A stretch of DNA of 64,000 bases, from assembly GCF_028736925.1 (NCBI RefSeq), contig NZ_JAQZAT010000001.1, positions 503,485-567,484 of the forward strand, written 5' to 3'. Position 1 is the stretch's first letter. Each line of letters starts with the position of its first letter. Source of the DNA: Flavivirga sp. 57AJ16. GTDB lineage: Bacteria; Bacteroidota; Bacteroidia; Flavobacteriales; Flavobacteriaceae. Position numbers and translations under genes: made by a program. Below the pieces are notes generated by a model, which was given only the letters and a program-made list of their open reading frames with translations, did no database searches and was not told the DNA's origin. Of this stretch, positions 26,127-35,254 are shown one piece after another.

Positions 26127-26268
26127 CCTCCTCGACTCCTTAAAAGGAGGAGAGTTAAATAAAAATGCTATTAATTAACCGAACTAAAAGTTTAAATTAA
26201 AGTTAGAAACAACTCCTTCCCTTGTTAAGGGAAGGTGGATTCCGATGGCAATCGGAAGACGGAAGGGT
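26127..26268 (+). repeat. Right flanking repeat of the DUF559 cassette
   Basis: Same orientation and about 97% identity with the left copy; differences are gagC/gagA, one indel in the ccctt..ttaaggg loop and atgC/atgG. The last difference creates the ATGGCAATCGG that could be mistaken for the start of the next gene. It begins two bases after the DUF559 stop codon. Confidence 0.92.
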
Positions 26269-26280
26269 CCTAAACACAAA

Positions 26281-28632
26281 ATGAACAGAATAACAAAACA
26301 TATTAAAAAACATAAAATTAAATCGGCTATTATAGCTGTGTTATTGATTGCTTATTATTTCTGTTTACCAAAACAACTCTTTAAAGATCCTACTGCAACC
26401 GTTATTACAAGCTCTAACAATGAACTATTAGGAGCTCAAATTGCCAAAGATGGTCAATGGCGATTTCCACATAACGATAGTATTCCAGAAAAATTTAAAA
26501 CCTGTATTGTTCAATTCGAAGATGAATATTTTTATAAACATCCTGGCTTTAATCCAATATCTATCTTTAAAGCATTAAGGGATAATCTAAAATCGGGTGC
26601 AGTAAAACGGGGCGGAAGTACCATTACACAGCAAGTCATTAGGTTATCCAGAAAAGGCCCCTCCAGAACCTATCTCGAAAAACTAAAAGAAATTATTTTG
26701 GCAACTCGATTAGAGTTTCGGGCATCAAAAAATAAAATATTATCCTACTATAGTAGCCATGCCCCTTTTGGAGGAAATGTTGTTGGATTGGATGCTGCTT
26801 CGTGGCGTTATTTTAATAGAAACGCCCACCAATTATCCTGGGCAGAAAGTGCCACACTTGCTGTTTTACCAAATGCCCCAAGTTTAATTTATCCTGGAAA
26901 AAACCAAGAAAAACTATTAAAAAAACGCGATCGCCTTTTAAAAAAACTTTTAGAAAACGCTATTATCGATTCATTGACCTATCAACTGTCAGTTGCCGAG
27001 GGCTTACCTCAAAAACCCTACCCCTTACCACAAATAGCACCTCATTTATTACAAAAAGTATCTCAAACCAATTATGGAAAACACATAAAAACAACCATTG
27101 ACACGAAGCTCCAGCAACGTGTAAACTATATTATAAAAAATCATTATAATCAATTGAGCCAGAATGAAATTTATAATGCAGCGGTGCTCGTTTTAGATGT
27201 AAAGACCCGACAGGTTTTAGCTTATGTAGGTAATACCCCGACAGATAAAGCCCATCAAAAAGATGTTGATATTATTGATAAACCAAGAAGTACCGGTAGT
27301 ATTCTAAAGCCCTTTTTATATGCTGCCATGCTAGATGCCGGAGATTTGCTGCCTCATACCTTGGTAACAGATGTTCCTACCCAATTTGGTAGTTATAACC
27401 CAGAAAACTATAATAAGACCTACGATGGTGCCGTTCCTGCAAGTAAAGCTTTATCACGTTCGTTAAATGTTCCTGCCGTTAGAATGCTTCAAGAATTTGG
27501 CTTAGATAGATTCCATCATTATTTAAAAGCTTTACAATTAAAAGACTTAAAATACCATGCAAACCATTACGGGCTATCACTTATTTTAGGAGGTGCAGAA
27601 AGTAATCTTTGGGATCTATGCAAAAGCTATGCGGCGCTGTCCTCAACGCTAAATCATTTTTCGGAAACCTCAAGTGAATATTTCACCAATGAATTTCGTG
27701 AACCTACTTTTTTAGCTTCAGATAAAATCACCTTCGGGAATAAAACTGGTGACAAAACACTTTTTGATGCGGCATCTATTTATTTGACCTATGAAAGCCT
27801 AAAAGAAGTAAACAGACCCGAAAGTGATGAAAGCTGGGAGTTTTTTGATGGCTCTAAACAAATTGCATGGAAAACAGGTACCAGTTTTGGATTTCGGGAT
27901 GCTTGGGCCATTGGTACTACCAAAGATTACGTAGTAGGTGTTTGGGTTGGTAATGCTGATGGCGAAGGGCGACCAGGTTTAGTTGGTGTACAAACGGCAG
28001 CACCTATTTTATTTGATGTGTTCGATTTATTGCCAAATAGTGATTGGTTCCCGAAACCCTTTGACGACATGCAGGCCGTCGATATTTGTAAACAAAGTGG
28101 GCATAGAGCAGCTCCCAATTGCCAGACCGTTGAACAGAAATTTATTCAAGTAAGTGGCTTAAAGACAAAACCCTGTCCGTATCATATATTAGTACACCTG
28201 GATCATAACGAATCCTTTCAAGTGAATACGTCTTGTGAAGATTTAAGCAACATTGTTCACAAATCCTGGTTTGTTTTACCTCCTTTAATGGCCTATTATT
28301 ACAAAACAAAAAATCCGTTTTATAAACCGCTTCCTAAATTTAGGAATGATTGCTTAGGAGCGCATACCGTTTCGATGGCATTTATTTATCCAAAAGAAAA
28401 TAACAACATTTTTTTACCCAAAGATTTCGATGGAAAAACAAATGAACTGGTTTTAAAAATAGCACATTCAAAGCCTGAAAGCACCTTATTCTGGTATATT
28501 GATAATACTTTTATTGGAAGCACTAAAGACATCCATGATATGGCCATCATACCAAAGCAAGGTACACACATGATTACGGTTGTGGATGAATTTGGGAATG
28601 AGGCGAAACGACGTTTTGAAATTTCGAAATAA
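26281..28632 (+). CDS. pbpC: Penicillin-binding protein 1C
   Basis: 783 residues from ATG 26281 (MNRITKHIKKHKIK); an in-frame ATG at 26245 is inside the flanking repeat. A membrane helix lies at about 12-32. The glycosyltransferase 51 domain has EDEYFYKHPGF and GGSTITQQ. The transpeptidase has the S-x-x-K serine in STGSILKP, S-L-N in SRSLNVP and KTGTSFGFRDAW. A C-terminal BiPBP_C domain follows (about 690-783, ending TVVDEFGNEAKRRFEIS). It polymerises and may cross-link peptidoglycan. PbpC next to an alpha-2-macroglobulin is a known pairing (E. coli yfhM-pbpC), read as repair plus protection of damaged envelope. Confidence 0.95.
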   Translation: MNRITKHIKKHKIKSAIIAVLLIAYYFCLPKQLFKDPTATVITSSNNELLGAQIAKDGQWRFPHNDSIPEKFKTCIVQFEDEYFYKHPGFNPISIFKALRDNLKSGAVKRGGSTITQQVIRLSRKGPSRTYLEKLKEIILATRLEFRASKNKILSYYSSHAPFGGNVVGLDAASWRYFNRNAHQLSWAESATLAVLPNAPSLIYPGKNQEKLLKKRDRLLKKLLENAIIDSLTYQLSVAEGLPQKPYPLPQIAPHLLQKVSQTNYGKHIKTTIDTKLQQRVNYIIKNHYNQLSQNEIYNAAVLVLDVKTRQVLAYVGNTPTDKAHQKDVDIIDKPRSTGSILKPFLYAAMLDAGDLLPHTLVTDVPTQFGSYNPENYNKTYDGAVPASKALSRSLNVPAVRMLQEFGLDRFHHYLKALQLKDLKYHANHYGLSLILGGAESNLWDLCKSYAALSSTLNHFSETSSEYFTNEFREPTFLASDKITFGNKTGDKTLFDAASIYLTYESLKEVNRPESDESWEFFDGSKQIAWKTGTSFGFRDAWAIGTTKDYVVGVWVGNADGEGRPGLVGVQTAAPILFDVFDLLPNSDWFPKPFDDMQAVDICKQSGHRAAPNCQTVEQKFIQVSGLKTKPCPYHILVHLDHNESFQVNTSCEDLSNIVHKSWFVLPPLMAYYYKTKNPFYKPLPKFRNDCLGAHTVSMAFIYPKENNNIFLPKDFDGKTNELVLKIAHSKPESTLFWYIDNTFIGSTKDIHDMAIIPKQGTHMITVVDEFGNEAKRRFEISK

Positions 28633-28688
28633 AGAATTTCTTGAAACGATCTATCTCGCGGCAAGCCTCGGAAAATTCTTTTATACTA

Positions 28689-28849
28689 TACCAATTATGA
28701 ATTAAAATACGCAATTCAAACTCATTCATTAATTCGTTTTATCACTTTACTCATCATTTCCATAGCTTAGGCTATGCAAATAACACGCAGCAGGCTAAAA
28801 CAAATAAGCAATGTCGTTTTCTGTTACTCATTTTAATTCATAATTGGTA
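28689..28849. repeat. MITE-like element with perfect 20-bp inverted ends
   Basis: taccaattatgaattaaaat (28689-28708) and its exact reverse complement (28830-28849) bound a 161-base non-coding element. Its inside word acagaaaacgacat (reverse strand) with adjacent sequence reappears at 55491-55545, a second, decayed copy. It lies between the convergent ends of pbpC and the EEP gene. Confidence 0.8.
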
Positions 28850-28875
28850 TTAATCCCGCTTCCCTTTGGGAACAA

Positions 28876-29754
28876 CTATTTTCCAACAACTGCCTTAATC
28901 ATGCTATGGTCGCTTTTAAATGTACCGATCTTTACAGCTTTAAGAGTTTCCAGATCTTTAGATACCCAGATATGGTCAAGTGATAACAAGGGTATATTCC
29001 AAAACCACGTTTCTCTAAAACCATTTCCTTTTTCTGAGAAAGCGTGATTAAAATTCATTTTAATCTTATCTAAATACATAGATTCAAAAGGGACATTAAA
29101 ATCTCCTAAAACTACGGTGTTTTTGGTTTGTGTAATAGCTTCAGTTACAAATTCCAGTTCCCAACTTCGCGGCACATCCATACTTCCGGATACATCGACC
29201 GCATAAAAATTAACACCATTGGTTTCAAAATTAATTACTGTTGATTTGTATTTTGATGGCATTACCTTTTTTATGTTGATAGGTGTTTTAGAAAACACAC
29301 CTATCTCTTTAACTGGGTGCTTGTAAAAATAATAATCGAGGTACTTTAACTTTGTTTTTTTTAATATATCGCCATGATATTCAACTAAAACAACTACATC
29401 TGGAATGGCATCATTTTCATTAAATACGTCTTGAAAATTTCTTTCATGTGAGGCATTCCAAAAAACAACCTCTAAATCATTTTCTTTAATGTCTTCCGGA
29501 ATATGTATTTTAAAACTTCTGCCTAGCCAAATAACCAACAATAAAGTTCCCAGTAATAAATTATACTTTCTAAATCTTCTACCAATAAAAACAGAAAGCA
29601 CTAAAACGATAAGAATAATGATGGGTAAAGGAAATGTATAAAAATATAAAGACGCTTGATAGCTACTTTCTTTTGCAACAAAATGAATAGCCAATAATGC
29701 TATAATTATGATAACATTAATAACATTAAATAGGGCCTTTATAAACTTTAACAT
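28876..29754 (-). CDS. Membrane-anchored endonuclease/exonuclease/phosphatase family protein
   Basis: 292 residues. Three membrane helices fill residues 1-80 (VINVIIIIALLAIHFV; FPLPIIILIVLVLSVF; LLLGTLLLVIWLG). The EEP domain carries the catalytic pieces VVLVEYH (Glu), VVLGDFNVP (Asp/Asn), SLDHIWVS and SDHSMI (Asp-His). The family hydrolyses phosphodiesters of DNA, RNA or lipids; the membrane form is common in Bacteroidetes without an assigned substrate. It directly abuts the YCII gene (no gap) and ends the CYTH-YCII-EEP operon. Confidence 0.9.
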   Translation of the reverse strand: MLKFIKALFNVINVIIIIALLAIHFVAKESSYQASLYFYTFPLPIIILIVLVLSVFIGRRFRKYNLLLGTLLLVIWLGRSFKIHIPEDIKENDLEVVFWNASHERNFQDVFNENDAIPDVVVLVEYHGDILKKTKLKYLDYYFYKHPVKEIGVFSKTPINIKKVMPSKYKSTVINFETNGVNFYAVDVSGSMDVPRSWELEFVTEAITQTKNTVVLGDFNVPFESMYLDKIKMNFNHAFSEKGNGFRETWFWNIPLLSLDHIWVSKDLETLKAVKIGTFKSDHSMIKAVVGK

Positions 29755-30303
29755 CTATCGCAAAGGAAAGCCTTTTCCTGCCCACCATGGATGAATTTCA
29801 ATCTCTAAGCGTCCTGCTTTTACCATGGGATCTGAGTTTGCTAAACTATCCGCCATTTTTAATGTGGGGACATTATAAATAGTAATCCCGCGAATGTCTC
29901 CCTCATCACCAAAAGGACCAGAAATATCCGCATAGCCCAACTCGTACATTTTTCTTAAATGAGCTAAATGCTCTTTTTGTAATAAAGCAGTCTCTTCTTC
30001 GTTCTGACCTCTAATAGGGCCCGTTTTTAAAAACGCTATAAAATACTGTTGCATTAAAACAGTGTCTTGCGTTTTTTCATCAACATAATCAAAAGTTTTA
30101 AAGCCCTTTGCAGTAAGTTCTTCTTTAATTTGCTTAGTTGTCTTTTTAATGGGTTTTTCCACTACTTCTACTTCTATTATTGAATCTACTTGCGCTTCTA
30201 TAACCTCTTTGTCCGCTTCAATATCCAAAATAGGTGCTTTTCCTTGTTCTTTACATGAGAAAAGTACACACGCTAAAAATATTGCTATTATTAAATGCTT
30301 CAT
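29755..30303 (-). CDS. YCII-related domain lipoprotein
   Basis: 182 residues. Lipoprotein signal MKHLIIAIFLACVLFSCKEQ. A charged linker lies at about 25-65, then a YCII-like domain: YFIAFLKTGPIRGQ, LQKEHLAHLRKMYELGYADISGPF, ADSLANSDPMVKAGRLEIEIHPWW. The H-L-x-x-L, G-P-F and NSDPxVKAG elements are typical. YCII domains have an unclear, possibly enzymatic, role; the exported form is unusual compared with the cytosolic proteins of the family. It lies between the CYTH and EEP genes in a tight operon. Confidence 0.85.
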   Translation of the reverse strand: MKHLIIAIFLACVLFSCKEQGKAPILDIEADKEVIEAQVDSIIEVEVVEKPIKKTTKQIKEELTAKGFKTFDYVDEKTQDTVLMQQYFIAFLKTGPIRGQNEEETALLQKEHLAHLRKMYELGYADISGPFGDEGDIRGITIYNVPTLKMADSLANSDPMVKAGRLEIEIHPWWAGKGFPLR

Positions 30304-30324
30304 AATTTAGACCTTTTTAAATTA

Positions 30325-30792
30325 TTACCATGTTTTATATGGCTGTTTACTTAATTGTGAATTGTAATATTTTATATGTCCTGTAACTTCTTCTCCTAAC
30401 CAATAAGGTGTTTCAAAAGTTTCATTTTCACTCCCTAATTCAATTTCTGCAATCACTAAACCTTCATTGTCACCAAAAAATTCATCTATTTCAAAAGTAT
30501 GGTTTTTAATCTTTACTTCATAGCGAATTTTATCAATAACGCCTGGTTCACAAATATTTAAAAGTGATTCTGCTTCTTTTTCAGGTATTTCCTTTTCCCA
30601 TTCAAATCGTGATAGTCCATCTTGTGATGATTGCCCCTTAACCGTTATATAGCCTACATCACCTTTCAACCTAACCCGAACCGTACGTTTTTTATGGGTG
30701 TTTAAAAACCCTTGAATAATTCTAGTACTCTTAAATGCTTCTTCCTTATAAGCATGGGATGTCACTAAAAATTTACGTTCTATTTCTATCAT
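30325..30792 (-). CDS. CYTH domain protein (triphosphate tunnel metalloenzyme)
   Basis: 155 residues, the single CYTH domain. The ExExK motif is at the very start (E3-I-E5-R-K7), followed by TVRVRLKGD, GYITVKGQ, FEWEKEIP, RYEVKI…FEIDEFFGDNEGLVIAEIEL, all strands of the tunnel with its basic and acidic residues. Members hydrolyse inorganic triphosphate or thiamine triphosphate, or form cAMP; bacterial ones of this size usually act as tripolyphosphatases. First gene of the operon with YCII and EEP. Confidence 0.94.
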   Translation of the reverse strand: MIEIERKFLVTSHAYKEEAFKSTRIIQGFLNTHKKRTVRVRLKGDVGYITVKGQSSQDGLSRFEWEKEIPEKEAESLLNICEPGVIDKIRYEVKIKNHTFEIDEFFGDNEGLVIAEIELGSENETFETPYWLGEEVTGHIKYYNSQLSKQPYKTW

Positions 30793-30796
30793 ATTT

Positions 30797-30985
30797 ATTT
30801 CCCACGAAAGTGGGAATCTTTTAATAATTCCTGCTATTTATTTACTCGATAATCGAGATTTAAACCTGACTGCCGTCAGGCAAGTTGCTCCGAAGCTTGC
30901 TCCGAGGTAGTTTACTAATAAAAACCTTATTAATTATAAAACATTTCAAATAAAAAAGAGATTCCTGCCTCCGCAGGAATTTGTA
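30797..30985. repeat. Cluster of short palindromic repeats upstream of dinB
   Basis: Successive hairpins: ttcccacgaaagtgggaa (30803-30820), cctgactgccgtcagg (30865-30880), gttgctccgaagcttgctccgag (30884-30906) and attcctgcctccgcaggaat (30961-30980). The last ends 16 bases before the dinB ATG and would lie in its leader. Confidence 0.7.
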
Positions 30986-30995
30986 AATTTACAGT

Positions 30996-32093
30996 ATGTC
31001 TGCCAATTTACCAATACGAAAAATTATTCATGTGGATATGGATGCCTTTTACGCATCTGTTGAGCAAATGGATAACCCTGACCTTAAGGGGAAACCTCTT
31101 GCTGTTGGCGGTGGTGGCACACGAGGTGTTATTAGTGCTGCCAGTTATGAGGCTAGAAAATTTGGTGTAAAAAGTGCGATGGCCGGTAATTTAGCTTCTA
31201 AATTATGCCCGGATTTAATTTTTGTAAGACCGCGTTTTGATAGGTATAGTGAAATTTCGAAAAAAGTTAAGAGCATCTTTTACGACTATACCGATTTGGT
31301 TGAACCACTATCTCTAGATGAAGCTTATCTAGATGTTACCGAAAACAAAAAGGGCAATCCAAGTGCTTCTTTAATTGCAGAGGAAATTCGTGAACGCATT
31401 TTTAAAGAAATCGGTTTAACCGCTTCTGCGGGTATTTCTATTAATAAATTTATTGCTAAAGTAGCAAGCGATTACAATAAACCTAACGGACAAAAAACCG
31501 TAAACCCCGAAGAGGTCATTGTATTTTTAGAACAGTTAGACATCAGGAAATTTTATGGTGTGGGTAAGGTAACTGCAGAAAAAATGTATCAAAAGGGCAT
31601 CTTTACAGGGATGGATTTAAAAGGAAAATCGCTTGAGTATCTTGATAAAAACTTTGGGAAATCCGGACGCTATTATTACGATGTGGTTAGAGGGATTCAT
31701 AATAGTGAGGTGAAGCCTAACAGAATACGAAAATCGCTAGCTGCCGAACGTACATTTAGCAAAAACTTATCGAGTGAAGTTTTTATGCTTGAAAAATTGG
31801 AGCATATTGCCGATGAGGTTTCACGGCGTTTAAACAAAAGTGACGTCGCTGGAAAAACAGTCACGTTGAAAATAAAATACAGCGATTTTACATTGCAAAC
31901 GAGAAGTAAAACCTTGCCATATTATATAAATAACAAGAGCATCATTCTAGAAACTGCTAAGGATTTGTTATATCAGGAAAAACTGAATAACTCGGTACGT
32001 TTGTTGGGTATCTCAATATCTAATTTAAATACCGAAACCAATAAAAAACGGGAGCAAAAAAGTGTGAGTGTGCAATTGAAGTTTGAATTTTAA
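30996..32093 (+). CDS. dinB: DNA polymerase IV
   Basis: 365 residues, a Y-family translesion polymerase. The catalytic residues are in HVDMDAFYASVEQ (first aspartate, near residue 14) and SLDEAYLDVT. The fingers, thumb (helix-hairpin-helix, VGKVTAEKMYQKGIFTG) and little-finger domains are all present. The C-terminal QLKFEF resembles the sliding-clamp binding motif. It is error-prone synthesis across lesions. No SOS box was recognised; Bacteroidetes boxes are poorly defined. Confidence 0.95.
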   Translation: MSANLPIRKIIHVDMDAFYASVEQMDNPDLKGKPLAVGGGGTRGVISAASYEARKFGVKSAMAGNLASKLCPDLIFVRPRFDRYSEISKKVKSIFYDYTDLVEPLSLDEAYLDVTENKKGNPSASLIAEEIRERIFKEIGLTASAGISINKFIAKVASDYNKPNGQKTVNPEEVIVFLEQLDIRKFYGVGKVTAEKMYQKGIFTGMDLKGKSLEYLDKNFGKSGRYYYDVVRGIHNSEVKPNRIRKSLAAERTFSKNLSSEVFMLEKLEHIADEVSRRLNKSDVAGKTVTLKIKYSDFTLQTRSKTLPYYINNKSIILETAKDLLYQEKLNNSVRLLGISISNLNTETNKKREQKSVSVQLKFEF

Positions 32094-32113
32094 GTCATTT
32101 TTATTTACAGCCC

Positions 32114-32146
32114 AGACCTGTCAGGTTTTAAAAACCTGACAGGTCT
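32114..32146. terminator. Strong hairpin downstream of dinB (agacctgtcaggttt type)
   Basis: A 16-bp stem, agacctgtcaggtttt / aaaacctgacaggtct, near-perfect, 20 bases past the dinB stop. No T run follows, so it may be a dispersed palindromic repeat rather than a classical terminator. Confidence 0.6.
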
Positions 32147-32304
32147 AAATAACTGAAAAACAATCGATAAGATGATATTGTTTCTAGTTTAAAAAATATC
32201 TTCGTATGACCTTTTATAATGATTTAGTTATATCTGTGTTAACATCTATAGTCTTTTTAACTTATCTTCAGATAAATTCCTTTTTTTTGAGATACTAGAA
32301 AAAG

Positions 32305-32343
32305 TACAATAAAAAAGCGTTATTCTTCAAAAGAATAACGCTT
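32305..32343 (-). terminator. Intrinsic terminator of pyk
   Basis: Stem 32315-32327 with 32332-32343 (aagcgttattctt / agaataacgctt), followed on the minus strand by TTTTTTATTG. 24 bases past the pyk stop. Confidence 0.88.
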
Positions 32344-32366
32344 AAATATTTTAAACGCTGAATTTA

Positions 32367-33809
32367 TTAAAAATCACAGGTATCTATTTCGGTAACACGC
32401 AATGTATTTACCATCCCTCTATCTTTGATAGGCATGGCCGCTAAACTAATAAGCATATCCCCTGCTTCCAGGTATCCCATTTTGCAGGCAATAGCATTTA
32501 CATCCTCAATAGTTTCATCGGTACTTACAAATTTATCATAATAAAAAGCACGAACTCCCCAAAGCAAGCTGAGGCGTGTTAATATGCGCCTGTTAGAAGT
32601 AAAAACCAAAATATGGCATGATGGCCTCCATGCAGATATTTGAAATGCCGTATACCCACTATTTGTTAATGTTGATATAGCTTTTGCACTAATCTCATTT
32701 GCCATATTAGCCGCATGATAACAAATAGCTTTTGTTATATAACGGTTGGTACGGATATGAGGTGGTAATTGAGGGACTTTAATTAAGCTTGAGTTTTCTA
32801 CACTTTTAAGTATATCGGACATTTGCTTAATAACTTCTACGGGGTAACTACCAACGGATGTTTCGCCAGATAACATCACGGCATCGGCCCCATCCATAAC
32901 CGAATTTGCAACATCGTTTACCTCTGCTCTTGTTGGTGTTAAACTAGAAATCATGGTCTCCATCATTTGGGTAGCTATAATCACTGGAATTCTCGCTTTT
33001 TTAGCACGTAATACTAATTCCTTTTGAATAAGCGGCACTTCCTCAGCAGGCACCTCAACACCCAAATCACCACGAGCTACCATAATACCATCGCAATGCG
33101 TTACAATTTTATCAATATTTTCTACGGCCTCCGGCTTTTCAATTTTAGCTATAATTGGTATTTTGTGGGCACTATGTTTATTTATTAAATCGCGCAGTTC
33201 CATTAAATCTTCTGCATGACGCACAAATGATAAAGCAATCCAATCTACATTTTGACTAATAGCAAAAATAGCATCTTCAATATCTTTTTCGGTTAAAGCT
33301 GGTTGCGAAATATTTGTATTAGGAAGGTTTACCCCTTTTTTGGATTTAAGTGGGCCTCCCTGAATAACACGGGCAACGACCTCATTTTTGTTGTTGGTTG
33401 AAACCACTTCAAAAATTAATTTTCCATCATCTAAAAGAATGCGCTCTCCTGGCTTTGCATCTTGCGGAAACCTATCATAGGTCATATAAACACGCTCTTT
33501 TGTCCCTTCAAAACGCTCGCCAGTAGCAAATATGATTTCGTCATTAGGGAGCACAACAACTTCTTCTTTCATAACACCAACACGAAGTTTAGGGCCTTGT
33601 AAATCTGCTAAAATAGCAGCCGTAAAACCATACTCTTCGTTTAATTCCCGTATCATTTTAATGCGATCGGTAACATCATTGTAATCGGCATGAGAAAAGT
33701 TTATTCTAAATACATTAGCGCCTTCTTCAAGCATTCCTTTTAAAACTTCTTTCGTACTTGTAGCAGGTCCTAACGTTGCTACTATTTTGGTTTTTTTTGT
33801 TGTTGACAT
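32367..33809 (-). CDS. pyk: Pyruvate kinase
   Basis: 480 residues, normal length. It catalyses phosphoenolpyruvate + ADP to pyruvate + ATP in glycolysis. Seen: TKIVATLGPATS, FRINFSHADY with the substrate arginine and Asn, LADLQGPKLRVG, the catalytic lysine in IIAKIEKPEAVENID, DGIMVARGDLGVEV (metal) and MMETMISSLTPTRAEV. The C-terminal domain contains the allosteric region. Its start overlaps the IPExxxVDY stop by one base (TAATG), so the two are translationally coupled. Confidence 0.97.
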   Translation of the reverse strand: MSTTKKTKIVATLGPATSTKEVLKGMLEEGANVFRINFSHADYNDVTDRIKMIRELNEEYGFTAAILADLQGPKLRVGVMKEEVVVLPNDEIIFATGERFEGTKERVYMTYDRFPQDAKPGERILLDDGKLIFEVVSTNNKNEVVARVIQGGPLKSKKGVNLPNTNISQPALTEKDIEDAIFAISQNVDWIALSFVRHAEDLMELRDLINKHSAHKIPIIAKIEKPEAVENIDKIVTHCDGIMVARGDLGVEVPAEEVPLIQKELVLRAKKARIPVIIATQMMETMISSLTPTRAEVNDVANSVMDGADAVMLSGETSVGSYPVEVIKQMSDILKSVENSSLIKVPQLPPHIRTNRYITKAICYHAANMANEISAKAISTLTNSGYTAFQISAWRPSCHILVFTSNRRILTRLSLLWGVRAFYYDKFVSTDETIEDVNAIACKMGYLEAGDMLISLAAMPIKDRGMVNTLRVTEIDTCDF

Positions 33810-34294
33810 TAGCTAAAAATTAAATTATCCTTAGATTTTAATTGATTGACATCAATACTGTAAGCTGTAACAATTTGTGGTACCTTTAATATATTATTCA
33901 GAATAAGTTTTTCTTTATTAAAAAAGATTTCATTATCTATTTTCAAAAAATAATTAACCATTTTATATTCTGGTATCAAATATGCTGTTCTCGTGATTTT
34001 TTCTTGAGAGTCAAATAATGATTCGTTTCTACTTTGCCTATGATCTTCTGTTTTACAAACATTAGAAACTAAGCTCCATACCGTTTGCTGTTTACTATCT
34101 TCCCATTCAAAAAGTGAATAGGTTATTTTTCCATTTTGATAATCCAAATCCAATGGGTTTCTAGTAAGGCTTATTCCTAAATATTTATTTAAGAGATATG
34201 CTAAACGATAATCTTCAAGTGTATAATGAATTGCTATTAACGTACAAAAATCCTCTTCAAAAACATCATCTAAAATAAGTTTGTGTACAGCCAT
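33809..34294 (-). CDS. IPExxxVDY family protein
   Basis: 161 residues, a short cytosolic protein of a family limited to Bacteroidetes and named for its central motif, here LIPEYKMVNYFLKI (V-N-Y instead of V-D-Y). The N-terminal HYTLEDYRLAYLLNKYLGI fits the family. Position between rnc and pyk is conserved in flavobacteria as far as I recall. Function unknown; the one-base overlap with pyk suggests a link to carbon metabolism or simple co-expression. Confidence 0.88.
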   Translation of the reverse strand: MAVHKLILDDVFEEDFCTLIAIHYTLEDYRLAYLLNKYLGISLTRNPLDLDYQNGKITYSLFEWEDSKQQTVWSLVSNVCKTEDHRQSRNESLFDSQEKITRTAYLIPEYKMVNYFLKIDNEIFFNKEKLILNNILKVPQIVTAYSIDVNQLKSKDNLIFS

Positions 34295-34415
34295 AACTTA
34301 TATTAATTGGGGTAAATATAGCATTTAAAACATTCAATTGGAATACGTTTAACTTATATCTTAATAACAAAGTAAACGAAAACGTTATAGTTAGTTCTTT
34401 TATCTAAAATATCCT

Positions 34416-35156
34416 TTAAATCATTTTAGACATCTTGCTTTGAAATGCAAAAAAGGCACGTTTTGAAGCTTTTTCTTCTGCTTTTTTCTTTGATGTTGCC
34501 CGTGCTTTTGCAACAATTTTTTCATCTATAGATAATTTTACCGAAAAATGCCGAACCTCATCATTACCTGTATCTTCATACACATTATAACGAAATGTTT
34601 TCTTTTCTTTTTGGCACCATTCAATAAGCAAGCTTTTGTAACTAATAACCTTACCTTCTAAAGTTTCAATATCTACATAAGGAATAATAACACGTTTATA
34701 TATAAACTTTTCACAAGACCTATAGCCTTTATCAAGAAAAATAGCTCCTATTAAAGCTTCAAAAATATTACCGTGAATATTGTCTCCAAACTGTCCTGGA
34801 GGGATTTTGCTCTCTACTAAGTCTATTAAGTTTAAGTCTCTCCCCAGTTCATTTAAATGCTCTCTACTTACAATTTTAGAGCGCATTTTAGTTAAATAAC
34901 CCTCATCACCGCTTGGTACTTCTAAATATAAATGTGATGCGATTACGGCACTTAAGGTCGCATCTCCCAAAAATTCCAAACGTTCATAATTAATAGCATT
35001 TCCTTTACTATCTCTTAAATTCATTGAACGGTGTGTGAATGCCGTTTTGTAAAATTTTATATGTTTAGGTTTAAACCCAAGGATTTTAGTTAATTGCATA
35101 AAAAAATTCCCGTTGCGTTTAAAACGGGAATTTAATATGTTACGAATGTTTTTCAT
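34416..35156 (-). CDS. rnc: Ribonuclease III
   Basis: 246 residues. The RNase III domain has the signature YERLEFLGDATLSAV with the metal-binding Glu and Asp, and HGNIFEALIGAIFLDKG with the second acidic pair. A double-stranded RNA-binding domain covers about 177-243 (YKSLLIEWCQKEKK…KARATSKKKAEEKASKRA). It cuts double-stranded RNA, including rRNA precursors. It follows fabF with a 98-base gap in an acpP-fabF-rnc operon, the arrangement known in many bacteria. Confidence 0.97.
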   Translation of the reverse strand: MKNIRNILNSRFKRNGNFFMQLTKILGFKPKHIKFYKTAFTHRSMNLRDSKGNAINYERLEFLGDATLSAVIASHLYLEVPSGDEGYLTKMRSKIVSREHLNELGRDLNLIDLVESKIPPGQFGDNIHGNIFEALIGAIFLDKGYRSCEKFIYKRVIIPYVDIETLEGKVISYKSLLIEWCQKEKKTFRYNVYEDTGNDEVRHFSVKLSIDEKIVAKARATSKKKAEEKASKRAFFAFQSKMSKMI

Positions 35157-35254
35157 CTGATAATTAATAGTTTTATTTTAATGTCAGATGCAATAAACCA
35201 TGTCTCATTCTACTGTAAAATTTAATTTATCATATGGTTTATTTCATTCGGAAT

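Noticed and set aside
25551-26268. CRISPR-like array around the DUF559 gene
   Set aside because: Only two repeats, 132 bases long, with a gene between; no spacers or cas genes.
26245-26280. Upstream start of pbpC
   Set aside because: The ATG arises from one base change in the flanking repeat; the sequence up to 26268 is the repeat itself.
32114-32146. Operator for a regulator of dinB
   Set aside because: The palindrome lies downstream of the gene and looks like a dispersed repeat or terminator stem.
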